Assembly: GCA_023055425.1 (NCBI GenBank)
Contig: JALGPY010000003.1
Location: 23,619,001 to 23,683,000 of the forward strand
Origin: Linanthus parryae
Taxonomy: Eukaryota; Streptophyta; Magnoliopsida; Ericales; Polemoniaceae
DNA length: 64,000 nt
Reading direction: 5' to 3'
Below, one piece after another: positions 10,342 through 20,840 of the stretch. Under the pieces are notes generated by a model. It did not search any database and was not told where the DNA came from. It saw only the letters and a program-made list of their open reading frames with translations. The stretch's first letter is position 1. Each line of letters begins with the position of its first letter. The position numbers were made by a program, and so were the translations under genes.

Positions 10342-10490
10342 ACTTGTACCACAACACCCCTTGTATGAATGCGGGATTTCTTATGAATTCAACTTGGTAC
10401 GCAGGAAATTGTTTTATTTTATGAAGTTTGGAAATGTTTCTTGCCTAACTAATATGCTGTATGTTGTATTTTCTGTTCTTTTGCCCGTTA
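10342..10490 (+). repeat. Direct repeat A, copy 1
   Basis: taccacaacaccccttgtat through atgttgtattttctg aligns with 11361-11510 over its whole length, at perhaps 75-80% identity by eye, with small indels. It lies in the intron between the second and third terminal exons, so the third exon arrived with part of its upstream intron. Confidence 0.65.
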
Positions 10491-10495
10491 CACAT

Positions 10496-10496
<1 letters not shown>

Positions 10497-10532
<36 letters not shown>
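10497..10532. repeat. (CAA)n microsatellite
   Basis: About twelve CAA triplets. Confidence 0.95.
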
Positions 10533-11360
10533 ACACCTCAGATTATAGTTTAATAACAACTAAAAATCACCACATCCAAACCAACCCATAATCTGTAATA
10601 CGTCGAATATGGGATATACTTAAGTAAACTCGCAGACTTATTTCTCTGCTTAGAATTCTCTTCCATTCATATATTGGAACCATAATGATAGGAGATCTCA
10701 TTTCCAAAAGTTTTCAGAATTTTAGACCTATTGACATGCTCAAATAAACTTTACCTTAAGTGAAATTTGTACGAAATCGTATGAATAGCTCTTCACATTG
10801 AAGACAGATTTGCCTGTGGTAGAGACGTAGAATCTTGAGCATGGAGAAGGAATATAGCAGTGCAACTTACCCACCACGTAGGTATGTCATAAGGTGGAGC
10901 AGAACAATGGTTGCCAACCGGCAAAGACGTGTTGCTGAAATCAGCATTTGAACATTAAGAAAGGAGAAATTCCCGTCGAGATTTACCTGGATGTCATAGC
11001 AATGCGTTAAAAGCATAGCCAGGCCATCTATAATATATTATAGGTCTAGCAATGTTCTGTTTAACCAGACTTTTGGCATCATCCAGTCCAAAACCACAAC
11101 TACTTTGTTATGGAATTGCTAGTCACGAACATATGTTCTTCAAAACTTGTATGGTGTACAATGTTGGTGCCACTGCCTCTGGTCGTCTTGAAAGCGCATT
11201 TGTGAGTAAAGTGTTTTAAGACTTTTAAGTCGACAAACAAATTGGTTCGGTTAGAAAATGAAGTGAAATTGGCACCAGTGGGATGAGGGAGTGGTGATAG
11301 TCACTAGAATTTGGGACAAGCATATAGAAACAATATTTTTTCATGTTTTACGTTGTAAGG
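10533..11360. other. No gene recognised
   Basis: Unassigned AT-rich intronic or intergenic sequence between the two copies of direct repeat A. Confidence 0.3.
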
Positions 11361-11510
11361 AGCCTCTTCTACCACAACACACTAGTATGAATGTGGGAGT
11401 TCTGTGGACTTTGACTTGGTATTCGGGGAAATAGTTTTACTTTGTAAAGTTTGTAAGATGGTTTCTTGCCTAGCTAATCTGTCTGTATGTTATTTTCTTG
11501 GTTTGCATTT
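11361..11510 (+). repeat. Direct repeat A, copy 2
   Basis: Second copy of the 10342-10490 segment, ending about 60 bp before the third terminal exon. Confidence 0.65.
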
Positions 11511-11569
11511 TGTAGGTTCCTTCATAATCTTCTAATAACTAGTTTTACTTTATAATTTGCCTTTTGTAG

Positions 11570-11659
11570 AGATGGTTTTCTGTCTCAGGGGTTCAAGCTT
11601 AAGCTCTAATGCTTGAGCAAGTGGAAGACGTGCTCTGAAGTGTGTAATTATGGTCATTG
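11570..11659 (+). CDS. Terminal coding exon, copy 3 (orphan or alternative last exon)
   Basis: The acceptor gccttttgtag is followed by the codon-completing A, then DGFLSQGFKLKL and TAA at 11607-11609, with a donor gtaagt at 11660. No F-box body lies between 8145 and 11569, so this exon has no dedicated upstream gene in the window. Its phase fits the donor at 3041, which makes it a possible alternative last exon of the left F-box gene. The other view is a partial duplicate with no function. Confidence 0.5.
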
Positions 11660-11705
11660 GTAAGTTGATGATACTTCTTCTTAGAGGTTACACTCAGATA
11701 AACTA

Positions 11706-11962
11706 GCACGACCTCCGTTTCTTCTCTTTCGTCCTGGTTTGACTTTTCAACCCGTAATTGGGTCACTTTAACTCGGTGATTTGGATAGCAAAACAATGTA
11801 ATTTTTGACACTTTTCCATGGTTTTGTAGAGTACACTGTAGAGTAAACTTTACTCTACAAGACTATGCAAAGATTACCAATTTTTTTTGTATTGTTTTGC
11901 TAATAAATTATCCGATCAAAGTGTCTAGTGAATAGTGACAGAAAGAGAAGAAACCGAGGTAG
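11706..11962. mobile_element. Stowaway-type MITE
   Basis: Terminal inverted repeats of about 25 bp carry the Stowaway-like sequence (ctccgtttcttctctttc on the left, gaaagagaagaaaccgagg on the right). TA dinucleotides flank both ends (11704-11705, 11963-11964). About 257 bp, no coding capacity. It lies in the 3'UTR intron of terminal exon copy 3. Confidence 0.75.
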
Positions 11963-12134
11963 TATTTATTAGGTCTGAGATTATCACAGGTCTTTTCTAA
12001 ATGGCGGTGTTACTAACATCTATCAAGTAGTGTAGTAATACTTCTCAGCCTTTTCTGATGATGACCGTTTGGTTTGGACGTTCTTCGCTTGTCTAAATGT
12101 TGCTTGAAACTGCGTGTGTGTGTTCACATCTCAG

Positions 12135-12260
12135 GTTTTTATCTCAGAGAGATGCCTAATGGAGTAGGAGTATGAAGTATTGGAGAGGAAAGTGAAAGGT
12201 CAAAGGAAGGAGTCTATCTGTATTGTGTAGTTAGATGATGTATATGATGCTTTTTGGGTA
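12135..12260 (+). other. 3'UTR exon of copy 3 (end not defined)
   Basis: Follows the acceptor cacatctcag at 12125-12134. The blocks tatgaagtattggagagg and ttgtgtagtt match copy 1 (around 762-810). Confidence 0.4.
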
Positions 12261-12411
12261 GTGGATCAGATGAGGATTATGTTCCTCCAGTATTTTGTTT
12301 GGAATTGGAAAATACTTGTACTCCACGCCCTTTGGGTTACGTTTATGCGTCCATCACTCTGCTGTCTAAAAACTCAAATTTCATTTCTATCATTATCTTT
12401 TTTTTCATCAT

Positions 12412-12563
12412 GGGGCAAGCATAGTTATTTGGGTAAATGTTTAGGTTAAACTGAATAGCTGGGCAAGCATTGAGTCGTTTGGGTGGATGTTTAGGTTAGA
12501 CTGAATAGCTGGGAAAGCATAGAGTCGTTTGGGTGGATGTTTAGGTTAGACTTGAGTAGCTGA
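12412..12563 (+). repeat. 48-bp tandem repeat, three copies
   Basis: The unit starts gggcaagcat and continues through ggatgtttaggttagactga to atagct. Three copies lie in tandem after the third 3'UTR exon, the last truncated. Confidence 0.85.
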
Positions 12564-12599
12564 TAGCTGATAGCCTCTTATTGTCTTTCTCATTATCCA

Positions 12600-13440
12600 T
12601 GGGGTAAATGACAGACAGAAACCACCCATGAGGCTACAATTCAATCCACAACCATTACAAAGTGTTGGGAGATTAAACACTGCGAGAGGGGCATTATAGC
12701 ATGATTTGATTCTTGGATAATCTGAAGTCTCAAACTGCCAGTAGCCTCCCACATAAACTTCTTCTTGTAATGCAGAACATTATTAGTACAAGTGTAGTCC
12801 TCCACAGGCCCTGGTTGCATCAATATTTGTCTCACAATGTTTTGAACCATATCATCATTAGCATAACCAGCACTTGGCTCATTCCAAGTGGGCTTCACCA
12901 CTATTATAGCTTGACATTGCAGCTTCTCTTGTGGCTCAAACATCCTAGACAAGGCATCTGCAACTGTATTGGACTTCCATTGCCTGTATATAATGGTTTC
13001 GTCTAGCCCTTCATCTTGGAAACCCATTTCTGCTGCAGCATTGTAGTGATTCTTTGGTCTAGGAGGTACTTGAGGCTGAAATGATCAATGACAATAATGA
13101 AGGACTTTCCCTCCAAATAGCTCTCCACTTTTGAACTCCGAACACAAGAGCTAGAAGTTCCTTGTCATGGATAGACCAGAATAGATGTTTGTTTGCTAGA
13201 GCCTTGCTGAAGTAGGCTAAAGGCCCCCCTTGCTGCATTAGAACAGTCCCAACTCCATGGTAAAAAGCATCAGACTCAATCACAAAAGTCTTATTGTAAT
13301 CAGGTAATGCCAAGATTGGAGTTGTAGTCATATTGGTTTGGAGTCAATTGAAAGCTTCTTCACCCTCTGGAGACCACTCAAAACAGCCTTTCTTCAACAA
13401 AGCAGTTACTGGTATGCTCAATACTCCATAACCCCTAACA
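12600..13440 (-). pseudogene. Ty3/gypsy pol fragment (end of RT, RNase H, start of integrase)
   Basis: Minus-strand order: [11 protein letters not shown] and PILALPDYNKTFVIESDA (RT thumb into RNase H), ALANKHLFWSIHDKELLALV (RNase H Glu block), then SNTVADALSRM, the usual end of RNase H, then a weak integrase zinc-finger region. Stops and frameshifts break it and no LTRs are visible, so it is an old truncated copy. The ADALSRM-type linker is of the general gypsy type; a finer lineage is not assigned. Confidence 0.75.
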
Positions 13441-13578
13441 AACTTTTTGTAGTAACCAGTAATAGTAAATATATATATTACTGTATCAAAATCTAAATTC
13501 AATCTCCTCCCTAGTGCTAAACCCTACCCTCAAATAAATCACCGATCTTATGAACAATGAACAATGAGTTAGGAAATT

Positions 13579-13620
13579 TTGTGTGTGTGTGTGTGTGTGT
13601 GTTTGTATGTGTGCGTGTGT
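13579..13620. repeat. (GT)n microsatellite, interrupted
   Basis: About fifteen GT units with minor interruptions near the right end. Confidence 0.9.
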
Positions 13621-13879
13621 TAATATTAGGTAAATGTGAATGAAGCCATGAAATAATATTTTGCGCGACATTATATTTTCTATTTTTGAAATTGAAGTTG
13701 TGAATGTCTTGTTAATATGGAATTAAATAGGGTAAAAGACATTGACCACCCCTAAGTTTAGGGTTAATTCCTCTCCGCTACCATGTGTTTTGGAAAAAGA
13801 CACTCCGTACCTTTTTTGGATGGAGGCTGACAGTGGACTAACAGCGCGAAATTAAATGACAATTTTACCCCTTAAATTT

Positions 13880-15038
13880 TAAAAAATAACCCACTATATA
13901 TTACCCTAACCCTCTCTATCTAGCCCTAATTCCTCTCCCCTCTCTCTTTCCCCTCTTGCAGCCTCCCCCTTTTTCCTTCTCAACATCATTTCCATATTCT
14001 CCTCTCTCTCTATCTAATGATCTGAAGATGAAGCCTCCTCTCCTCCTCCTCCTCCTCCTTCAACACCCAACCTACAAACTCACAAATCTTGGTCCTTCAA
14101 GCGTCGTCCTTCATCCCTTCAACCCACCGAAACAAAACCGAGTCACACCTCTCTGGGTCCGTTCTCAGATCCGTGTCCATATGTTTGAATTTCGCCTTCG
14201 TTGCCTGCACCAGAGGCTTCAAATGGCCTTCCTCCACCTACTGAGTCACACGATAGTCAAGGCTCTGCGCCGCCAGACCTCGGTAACCAAACGGCCAATT
14301 CCGGCACCCCGATTCAGACGATTGTAGCAAGGACGACGTTGAGGTCCAACGGATCTGAAGATTTCCTCGACGGATCTGAAGAGGAGGACGTCGAAGCAAC
14401 ATTGGCGGTGGCGAGGCGGCGCTGCTGCTGGTGGCGATGGTGCTGCATATAATTGGGTTTCAGCTCTTTGTTGATCGAGTCCATCTGGGTTTCGATTATT
14501 TAATTGTATATGTGGTTATCTCTTACGGACTCCATTACTATTGGGCTAAACTTGATTCAGTCTCATTGGGTTTCAATTACTACTATTTAGCATTGTTTAA
14601 TTGTCTGTGGACTGGTTGTTCAGCTATTTGTTAATTGAATTTATCTGGGTTTTGATTAATAAATGGAATTGATATATGGATTTTCTTCGCTTTCTCCGTC
14701 TGGTTGGTGATGGGAACTCTTCCTTCAATCTAGTCCTCCAGTACCTACTTGTTTCCCCAGGGTGTCTGGTTTGACATAAGGGTCATTGGTTCTAAATTTG
14801 TTCCACATTCGGTTTTAGAATTGCACTTTCTCTTTTCAGTTTTCGGTAATCGGAGGTTTGGTTTGAGTACCTCTGATGTTCAAGATACCAATATTTCAAT
14901 GTTTCTCATATGAGCTTCTTTAGATTCATCCATGGAAGTGGATAAGTTTATGGTTATCGATTTGAGGTAACGTTATTGCATTTGTTGTATTTGTTATAAT
15001 GTTTTTAGAATTCTGATTGATTGAGAAAATTTTGGTAT
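13880..15038 (+). other. Internal cargo of the MULE, possible captured gene 5' end
   Basis: A CT-rich leader (13915-14030) precedes ATG 14029 with a Leu-rich start, then two overlapping open stretches (13956-14327 and 14201-14452), the second Ser/Thr/Pro- and Asp/Glu-rich with SNGSEDFLDGSEEEDVEATL. After about 14450 the sequence becomes AT-rich like an intron. The base composition contrast with the flanks is what Pack-MULEs show when they carry part of a host gene. I do not recognise the protein, and the frames are short, so the capture is inferred. Confidence 0.35.
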
Positions 15039-15664
15039 TGTAGATAGTGCTTCTGAGCTGACAGATCTTGGCCACGTGGCAACCATCCAGCACACCATAT
15101 TGTGCTCCACACACACTGGATCACCAGCCGAGCTGATCCATGTGGGGGCTGCGAGACAGAGCCCTCGCATACCACCGCACGGGACCTGTAGGGACTTAGT
15201 GGTTTGGAGGCTAGAGTAAGCCCTGTCGCGTGCGAGCCAAGCCCGCGCGCGACCTTTAGTAACTGTTTTGAGAGATTTATGGCACGAGCTCCATAAACCC
15301 GGTCAATTCGGTCAAACCCGGTCAACCTCGTAACAGTTCCGGTATTCGCGCACCACGTGCTGTAACGGTCCCTATATACTCGGACGAACGTGCCGTTATG
15401 GTTAAGCTAATTAAGCCGCCATCAATGGGCGCATTAACCACACTACAACGGTCACGTTCCCTGCTATATATAGGACGTTAACCTTTCCATACAAAGGAGA
15501 ACACACTGGCCATACGCGGAAGCTCTGCCAAACCTCTGTCTCTCTCTCAGACATTACTACTGACTTACTCTCTCCCTACACACAACCCCACTCTTCTTGT
15601 GCGATCCTTGATCCTCTACATACGGTGTACACGGAGGTCTCCCCGCCGGAATCTCTTGTGCACA
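15039..15664 (+). repeat. Tat 5' LTR
   Basis: 626 bp, TG...CA. It contains a G-box CACGTG near 15073 and TATATATA at 15465-15472 as the likely core promoter. The transcription start would be about 30 bp further on. Confidence 0.92.
15465..15472 (+). promoter_or_regulatory. TATA box of the Tat 5' LTR
   Basis: TATATATA within ctgctatatataggacg, about 190 bp before the LTR end. The same sequence occurs at 29917-29924 in the other LTR. Confidence 0.6.
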
Positions 15665-15666
15665 TT

Positions 15667-15685
15667 TTGGTGAACCCGACGTGAA
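15667..15685 (+). other. Primer-binding site candidate of the Tat element
   Basis: TTGGTGAACCCGACGTGAA lies two bases after the 5' LTR end, where a primer-binding site is expected. I cannot assign the tRNA with confidence from memory. Confidence 0.55.
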
Positions 15686-15704
15686 CTTACCAGCAAAAGC
15701 AACC

Positions 15705-18198
15705 ATGTCTTGGGAGGATGATATCAGCAACAGATCGCCTTCCACCGAAACCGCCTCGGGAGAGGGGACCCGCCGTACTCCTACCACTCCCGGCGAGACA
15801 CCGACACTAGAGTCTTTGGACGCCACTGTTCAAGGCCAGGCGAAAGCTCTCAAGGCCCAATCCGAGCAGCTAGAACGGATCTTGGCCGTTCTGGGTACCC
15901 TTGCACCAAACCCTTCGTCAGCCACCGCTGTCTCTCAAGGAGGAGGAGGCCCTACTGCTTCTCTACCGGGAGTGTCAACCACGCCTCCCAACCCTAATCT
16001 GCAGTACCCCTTGCCTCCTCCAACGGCGATTTGGGGCAATGCGAGTAGTCCATATGTCCCCAATCCTTCGACGGCGTATGTGTCGCCCCCACCTGCGACA
16101 ACCCCTCCTTCAGCTGCCGAAGGAAGCATTCCAGAGTGCATCTCTGCAGAAGCGCATGGACACTATTCTGGCTCATCAGTCATTCGCGGATACTATTATC
16201 CCAAAGCTGGACAACGATCCACCCATCCCACGGGAAATCTATCTCATGCCTAACCCCGCGGGGTACAAAGCTCCTAAATGGGACAAGTTCGAGGATGTCA
16301 ACGGAAACGCCCATGAACATGTCATGCGTTTCATTGATGTCATGGGACCATACAGAGCCGATCCCAAACTGCTGATGCGAGAGTTCCCAAAATCTTTAGG
16401 GAACGTGGCGTACAAGTGGTACCGAACGTTGGAAGCCGGATCCGTGAAGACTTGGGACGACATGGTCCAGAATTTCTACACCAAATTCTTCCAGATGGAA
16501 GAAAAGGTGACAATGATTCATCTCTCGCGGATGTATCAGAAGCGCGAGGAGGACGGGATCACTTTCATCAAGAAATTCAGGGCGAAATCCTTGGAGTGCA
16601 AAGATCCAATGCTCGAAAGCAGGCTCGTAGAGATATGCCTGCAGTGCATGCGAGATGAATACAAAGGTATGATCATTAATTTGCAAACACCTACGTTTTC
16701 AAAGTTAATTGAATGCACGAAGAACATCGAGCCTATAGTCGAGAGACAGAAAAAGAAGAACGCTCCGGAGCGACCTCCGAGCGCCACCACCTACAAGATC
16801 GGAAGATTCAGTTACAAGAGGGGACGAGAAGCTGAGGTCAATACAGTTTCACCCCAGAAGCAAGCGAAGGTTGTGAACTTTGACGTACCACCCCTACCAT
16901 GCTCGGTAGAGGAGGCAAGCGACCTCTGCAGACAGTGGCGTAAGGACGGTGTCCTACCGCCACTCGATAAAATACCCTCCAAGGAGATGGTGAGAGACCC
17001 CAAGTGGTGCGAATACCACGGCAAGGTCATGCACCCCACGACTGAATGCAAAAAGCTCAGGTTCGCATTCGACCAGAAGATGAAGAACGGCGAGCTTATC
17101 GTCAGCGATCACCGGAAGGATGTGCGCAACAACCCGCTTCCTGCTCATGCGGAGCAGGGCTCGAAAGGAAAAGAGGTCGCCATGATCTCGATCGTCGACT
17201 TGGAAGAAGTCGCAGAGGATGGTCTACCCATCGTTGCCGAGGTCCATGAAGACGAAGACTACAGCATGGACACGGAGGATGAACGTGTCGACCGAATGAA
17301 AGGGTCGCATGGCTTCAGCAGATTCTTCGACGAGATGAATTTCTCGGAGAAATGCCGGACAGATATGACGAAAGCGATCTTGAGAATAGCGGAAGACTAC
17401 GAGGAGGATCTTGTAATATCCAACGAGAAAGTCATCAGGGCGTCTCGCTCTACAGAAAAGATTATGACCTTTTCTGCCAGCGACAAGAAGACAGATGCGA
17501 GCCACCAGAGGCCTCTGTATGTGACAGCCATTATTAACGGCGTCGAGTTCAAACGAGCATTCGTTGATGGAGGAGCAGCGGTCAACGTCGTTTCGCTCCA
17601 CACACTGAAGCTAGCAGGGATCCCCGAACATAAGATCGTCAGGCGTCCATCTCCGCTGATGGGATTCGGAAGCGACTCTAGAATGACGATCGGATGGATC
17701 CGCCTGGGCGTTCAGATTGGCAAAATCAAGTGCTCAGCAAAGTTCTATTTCATAGACGCGAACACTACATACCATATGATTATTGGTCGAGCCTGGATTC
17801 ATCGCTTCGATGCGATTCCTTCAACAGCTCACCAAGTTATGAAAGCTATCTGGAACGACAGAGTAGTCGAGATACCGGCTTCAACGAATCCATTCAACCT
17901 GGATGAAGCACATCTTAGCGAGGCGGTGTGGTTTACCGAGATGGCGGACGAACAAACACCGGGACCATTCAACCCTACTCCTTTGCCTCTCTGGGAGGAC
18001 ATCAAGGACCAGTCACCTGCGGGAGTAATGGTGACAAGGGAAGATGCCAAGGATAAGCCGCCTACACGCGAAGAGGCGCCGCGTATCGCATACCATCGGA
18101 AGAATGTGTATACTCTGAAGAGAATCGCAAAGCATGACCCCGAGGGCAAGGAGATAGAGAGCTTCTACGCCAATGGGAAGAAATGCTATCGCATATGA
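15705..18198 (+). pseudogene. Tat gag and protease, frameshifted near 16120
   Basis: From ATG 15705 the gag N terminus has an acidic start, a probable coiled coil (LDATVQGQAKALKAQSEQLE) and a long Pro/Ser-rich stretch. Near 16100-16140 the frame moves by one base. The conserved gag core then follows (IPREIYLMPNPAGYKAPKWD, AYKWYRTLEAGSVKTWDDM). A Cys/His cluster, WCEYHGKVMHPTTECKKL, at about 17005-17055 is the knuckle-like motif of Tat gag. Protease is seen at about 17550-17620 as AFVDGGAAVNVVSLHTL, with DGG where many relatives have D-T/S-G. The ORF ends in TGA at 18196-18198. Without the frameshift, gag and protease would be one polyprotein. Confidence 0.8.
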
Positions 18199-19842
18199 AG
18201 GTGCGCGGGGATGTCCTCACACGGGCATGGGGATATCCCTGGGCAAATCAATCAAATCGAGCAAATTGCGCTAACAGAAGAGCCAATGCAGAGCACTCCA
18301 GATGAGAAGCTCAAAGAAGCGCCTGAATGCATGGAAGACAGGCCAAGACCACAAAAGCAAGAACTAAAGGAAGTGTTCCTCAGCCCGAACGAGGAAAAGA
18401 AAAGGCCAGTCTTTCTAAGTGCGGATCTCGCGAGCGAGGAGGAGCAAGGACTGCTACAACTCCTGACCGAATACAAGAATGTGTTCGCATGGGAGTATGA
18501 TGAGATGCCACGTCTGGATACGAGCATCACCATGCACCGTTTAGACATCATCCCAGGGTCTAAACCGGTAAAGCAGAGCACAAGGAGCTTCAGGCCGGAG
18601 CTTAACATAAAAATCAAGCAAGAGATTGTCAAACTCCTAGATGCCAAATTCATAGAGCCGAATCATCGTCCCACATGGCTGGCCAACATCGTGCCAGTAG
18701 TGAAAAAGAACGGACAGCTCCGCATCTGCGTGGACTTCCGAGATCTCAATCGCTTCTGCCCAAAGGATGATTTTCCACTGCCCAACATCGATTTGCTTAT
18801 CGATTCAACAGCGGGCCACCGTATGTTCAGCTTTATGGATGGTCTCAGCGGGTACAACCAGATCAAGATGGACCCCGAAGACGCGCGGAAAACTGCATTC
18901 ATCACTCCGGTGGGGGTGTTCAACTACACAGTGATGCCGTTCGGTCTTAAGAACGCGGGTGCGACTTATCAGGGGGCCATGATGGCTCTATTCCACGAGA
19001 TGATTCACAAAGAAGTGGAATTCTATGTGGATGACCTGGTGGTTAAATCCAAGCACGAAGCAGATCACCTCGCAGATCTACGGAAGGTGTTCAACAGATG
19101 TAGACGCTTTCAACTACAGATGAATCCCCTGAAATGCGCATTTGGGGTAACATCAGGGAAGTTCTTGGGATGCGTAGTCCATCGCCAAGGAATCGAGCCT
19201 GACCCTGCGAAAGTATCAGCCATAACCAGCATGACGCCGCCCCATAACCAGAGTACCTTGAAAACATTCTTGGGAAAGCTATCATATCTGCGAAGATTCA
19301 TCCCAGCGATCGCAGAAATCACCTGCTGTTTTAGTGCTCTCCTCAAGAAGGACGTCGCGTACAAATGGGCTCCGAAGCACGAAGCCGCATTCGAAAAGCT
19401 GAAAGATTTGCTGACGTCTTCAAAAATAATGATCGCACCTCAATTGGGATCACCGCTTCTGCTATATCTGACATCAACAAGGAGATCTATAGGAGCGCTC
19501 TTGGCTCAGGAATATGAAGGCCAAGAGAGACCTATCTACTACATCTCTCGCATCGTGCAGCCTGCCGAATCAAGGTACACAGACATCGAACGTCATTGCC
19601 TTGCCTTATTCTTTGTGATAGAGAAGCTGAGACACTATTTTGCATCACACAAAGTAGTATTGGTCACCAAGAGCGACCCCATACGATATTTGCTAACTCA
19701 CACTACTCCTGGCGGGAGATTGGCAAAATGGTACATGACCATCTCTCAATATGATATCACGTGCGTGCGACCGCGAGCGATCAAGTCGCAGGCGGTAGCG
19801 GATCTGTTGGCACAGTTCCCGATGACAGCCACGAGCCCGTGA
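18199..19842 (+). pseudogene. Tat reverse transcriptase and first RNase H
   Basis: This is in the same frame as gag-protease, directly after the TGA at 18196. RT motifs are in order: WLANIVPVVKKNGQLRICVD, FPLPNIDLLID, FMDGLSGYNQIKM, MPFGLKNAGATYQ and the catalytic FYVDDLVV (about 19020-19043). The RNase H that follows has LYLTSTRRSIGALLAQE, where the first catalytic Asp is replaced, while SRYTDIERHCLALFFVIEKL keeps the Glu helix. A degenerate first RNase H compensated by a second one is the rule in Tat. The frame ends at 19842 because of a one-base shift near 19820. Confidence 0.85.
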
Positions 19843-20840
19843 TCGAGGAAGAGCTCGAAGGCCCTGAGATCTATGCAATTGACGTGCCCTATTGGACGCT
19901 CCACTTTGACGGCTCGTCCACAAGGAAAGGCGGAGGCATTGGGATAGTCTTGACCAAACCAGATGGGGAGGTCATACAGATGTCCGCAAAGCTCGAATTC
20001 GCAGTCACAAACAATGAAGCAGAATATGAAGCCCTCATAGCAGGACTGCGCGCAGCAAAAGCTTTGGAAGTAAGCAATCTGACGGTCATGGGAGACTCCA
20101 AGTTGATCGTCAAGCAAGCCTCGGGCGAATACGGTTTGAAGGAGATTAACCTTCTGTCTTACCGCACCTTAGTGCAAAAGCTGGTACAGCAGTTTTGCGA
20201 TGTGAGGTACGAGCACAAGCCTCGAGCAGACAACAGGCACGCAGACGCTTTAGCAACCTTGGGATCTAAGGTCAACACAGAAAAATGTCCCGCAAGGATT
20301 TCCATTGAAGTGCGAACATCATCGGCATTGACAGAAGATACGTGCGATGACGAACACATGGATGACACAGATTGGAGAAAAGCAATCCTACAAGCTATTG
20401 CGAAAGGCACAAGCAGTGAAAGCTGGGCACTCACAAAAGGGTACTGCATCCATGACAACACCCTTTACTACAAGTGTCCCAGCGGAATACTCATGCGATG
20501 CGTCTCCGAGCAAGAGGGACAACAGTCGTTAGAAAAGATTCACCAACATGCTTGCGGAGAAAGCGAGGTGTCGATCTACAGGAAGGCTCAGAGATATGGC
20601 ATTCATTGGCCAGACATGTCAACAGTCGCAGCCCTGATACAAGGGAAGTGCGAGAGTTGCTCACTAATCAAAGATTCTCTACTCATCGCCCTAACCGATG
20701 ACGACACGGACTGGAGGAAGCCACTATTTGATTTCCTCACCCAGGGCACTGTGCCCGAATCAAGAAAAGAAGCCGAGAAATTGAAAAGGAAAGCATCTCG
20801 ATATGTAGTACAGGGAAAACCTGCTTTGGCGAAGAGGTCA
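19820..20840 (+). pseudogene. Tat archaeal-type RNase H and first zinc-binding module
   Basis: The shifted frame opens with a complete second RNase H: YWTLHFDGSSTRKGGGIGIV (first Asp), NNEAEYEALIAGLRAAKAL (Glu), VMGDSKLIVKQ (Asp) and NRHADALATLGS (last Asp). All four catalytic acids are present. It is followed by DWRKAILQAIAKGTSSES, then a module (KIHQHACGESEVSIYRK to KCESC) that looks like an integrase zinc finger lacking its second His. A repeat of the DWR motif (about 20700) introduces the real integrase finger in the next frame. The frame changes again by one base near 20835. Confidence 0.8.

Noticed and set aside
10292..10591. 99-codon ORF ending in a poly-Thr run
   Set aside because: The run is the (CAA)n microsatellite, and the start overlaps an antisense RNase H fragment and a direct repeat.
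14029..14327. Secreted protein with a Leu-rich signal peptide
   Set aside because: The Leu run is a (CTC)n stretch in a CT-rich leader, and the following frame has no recognisable domain.
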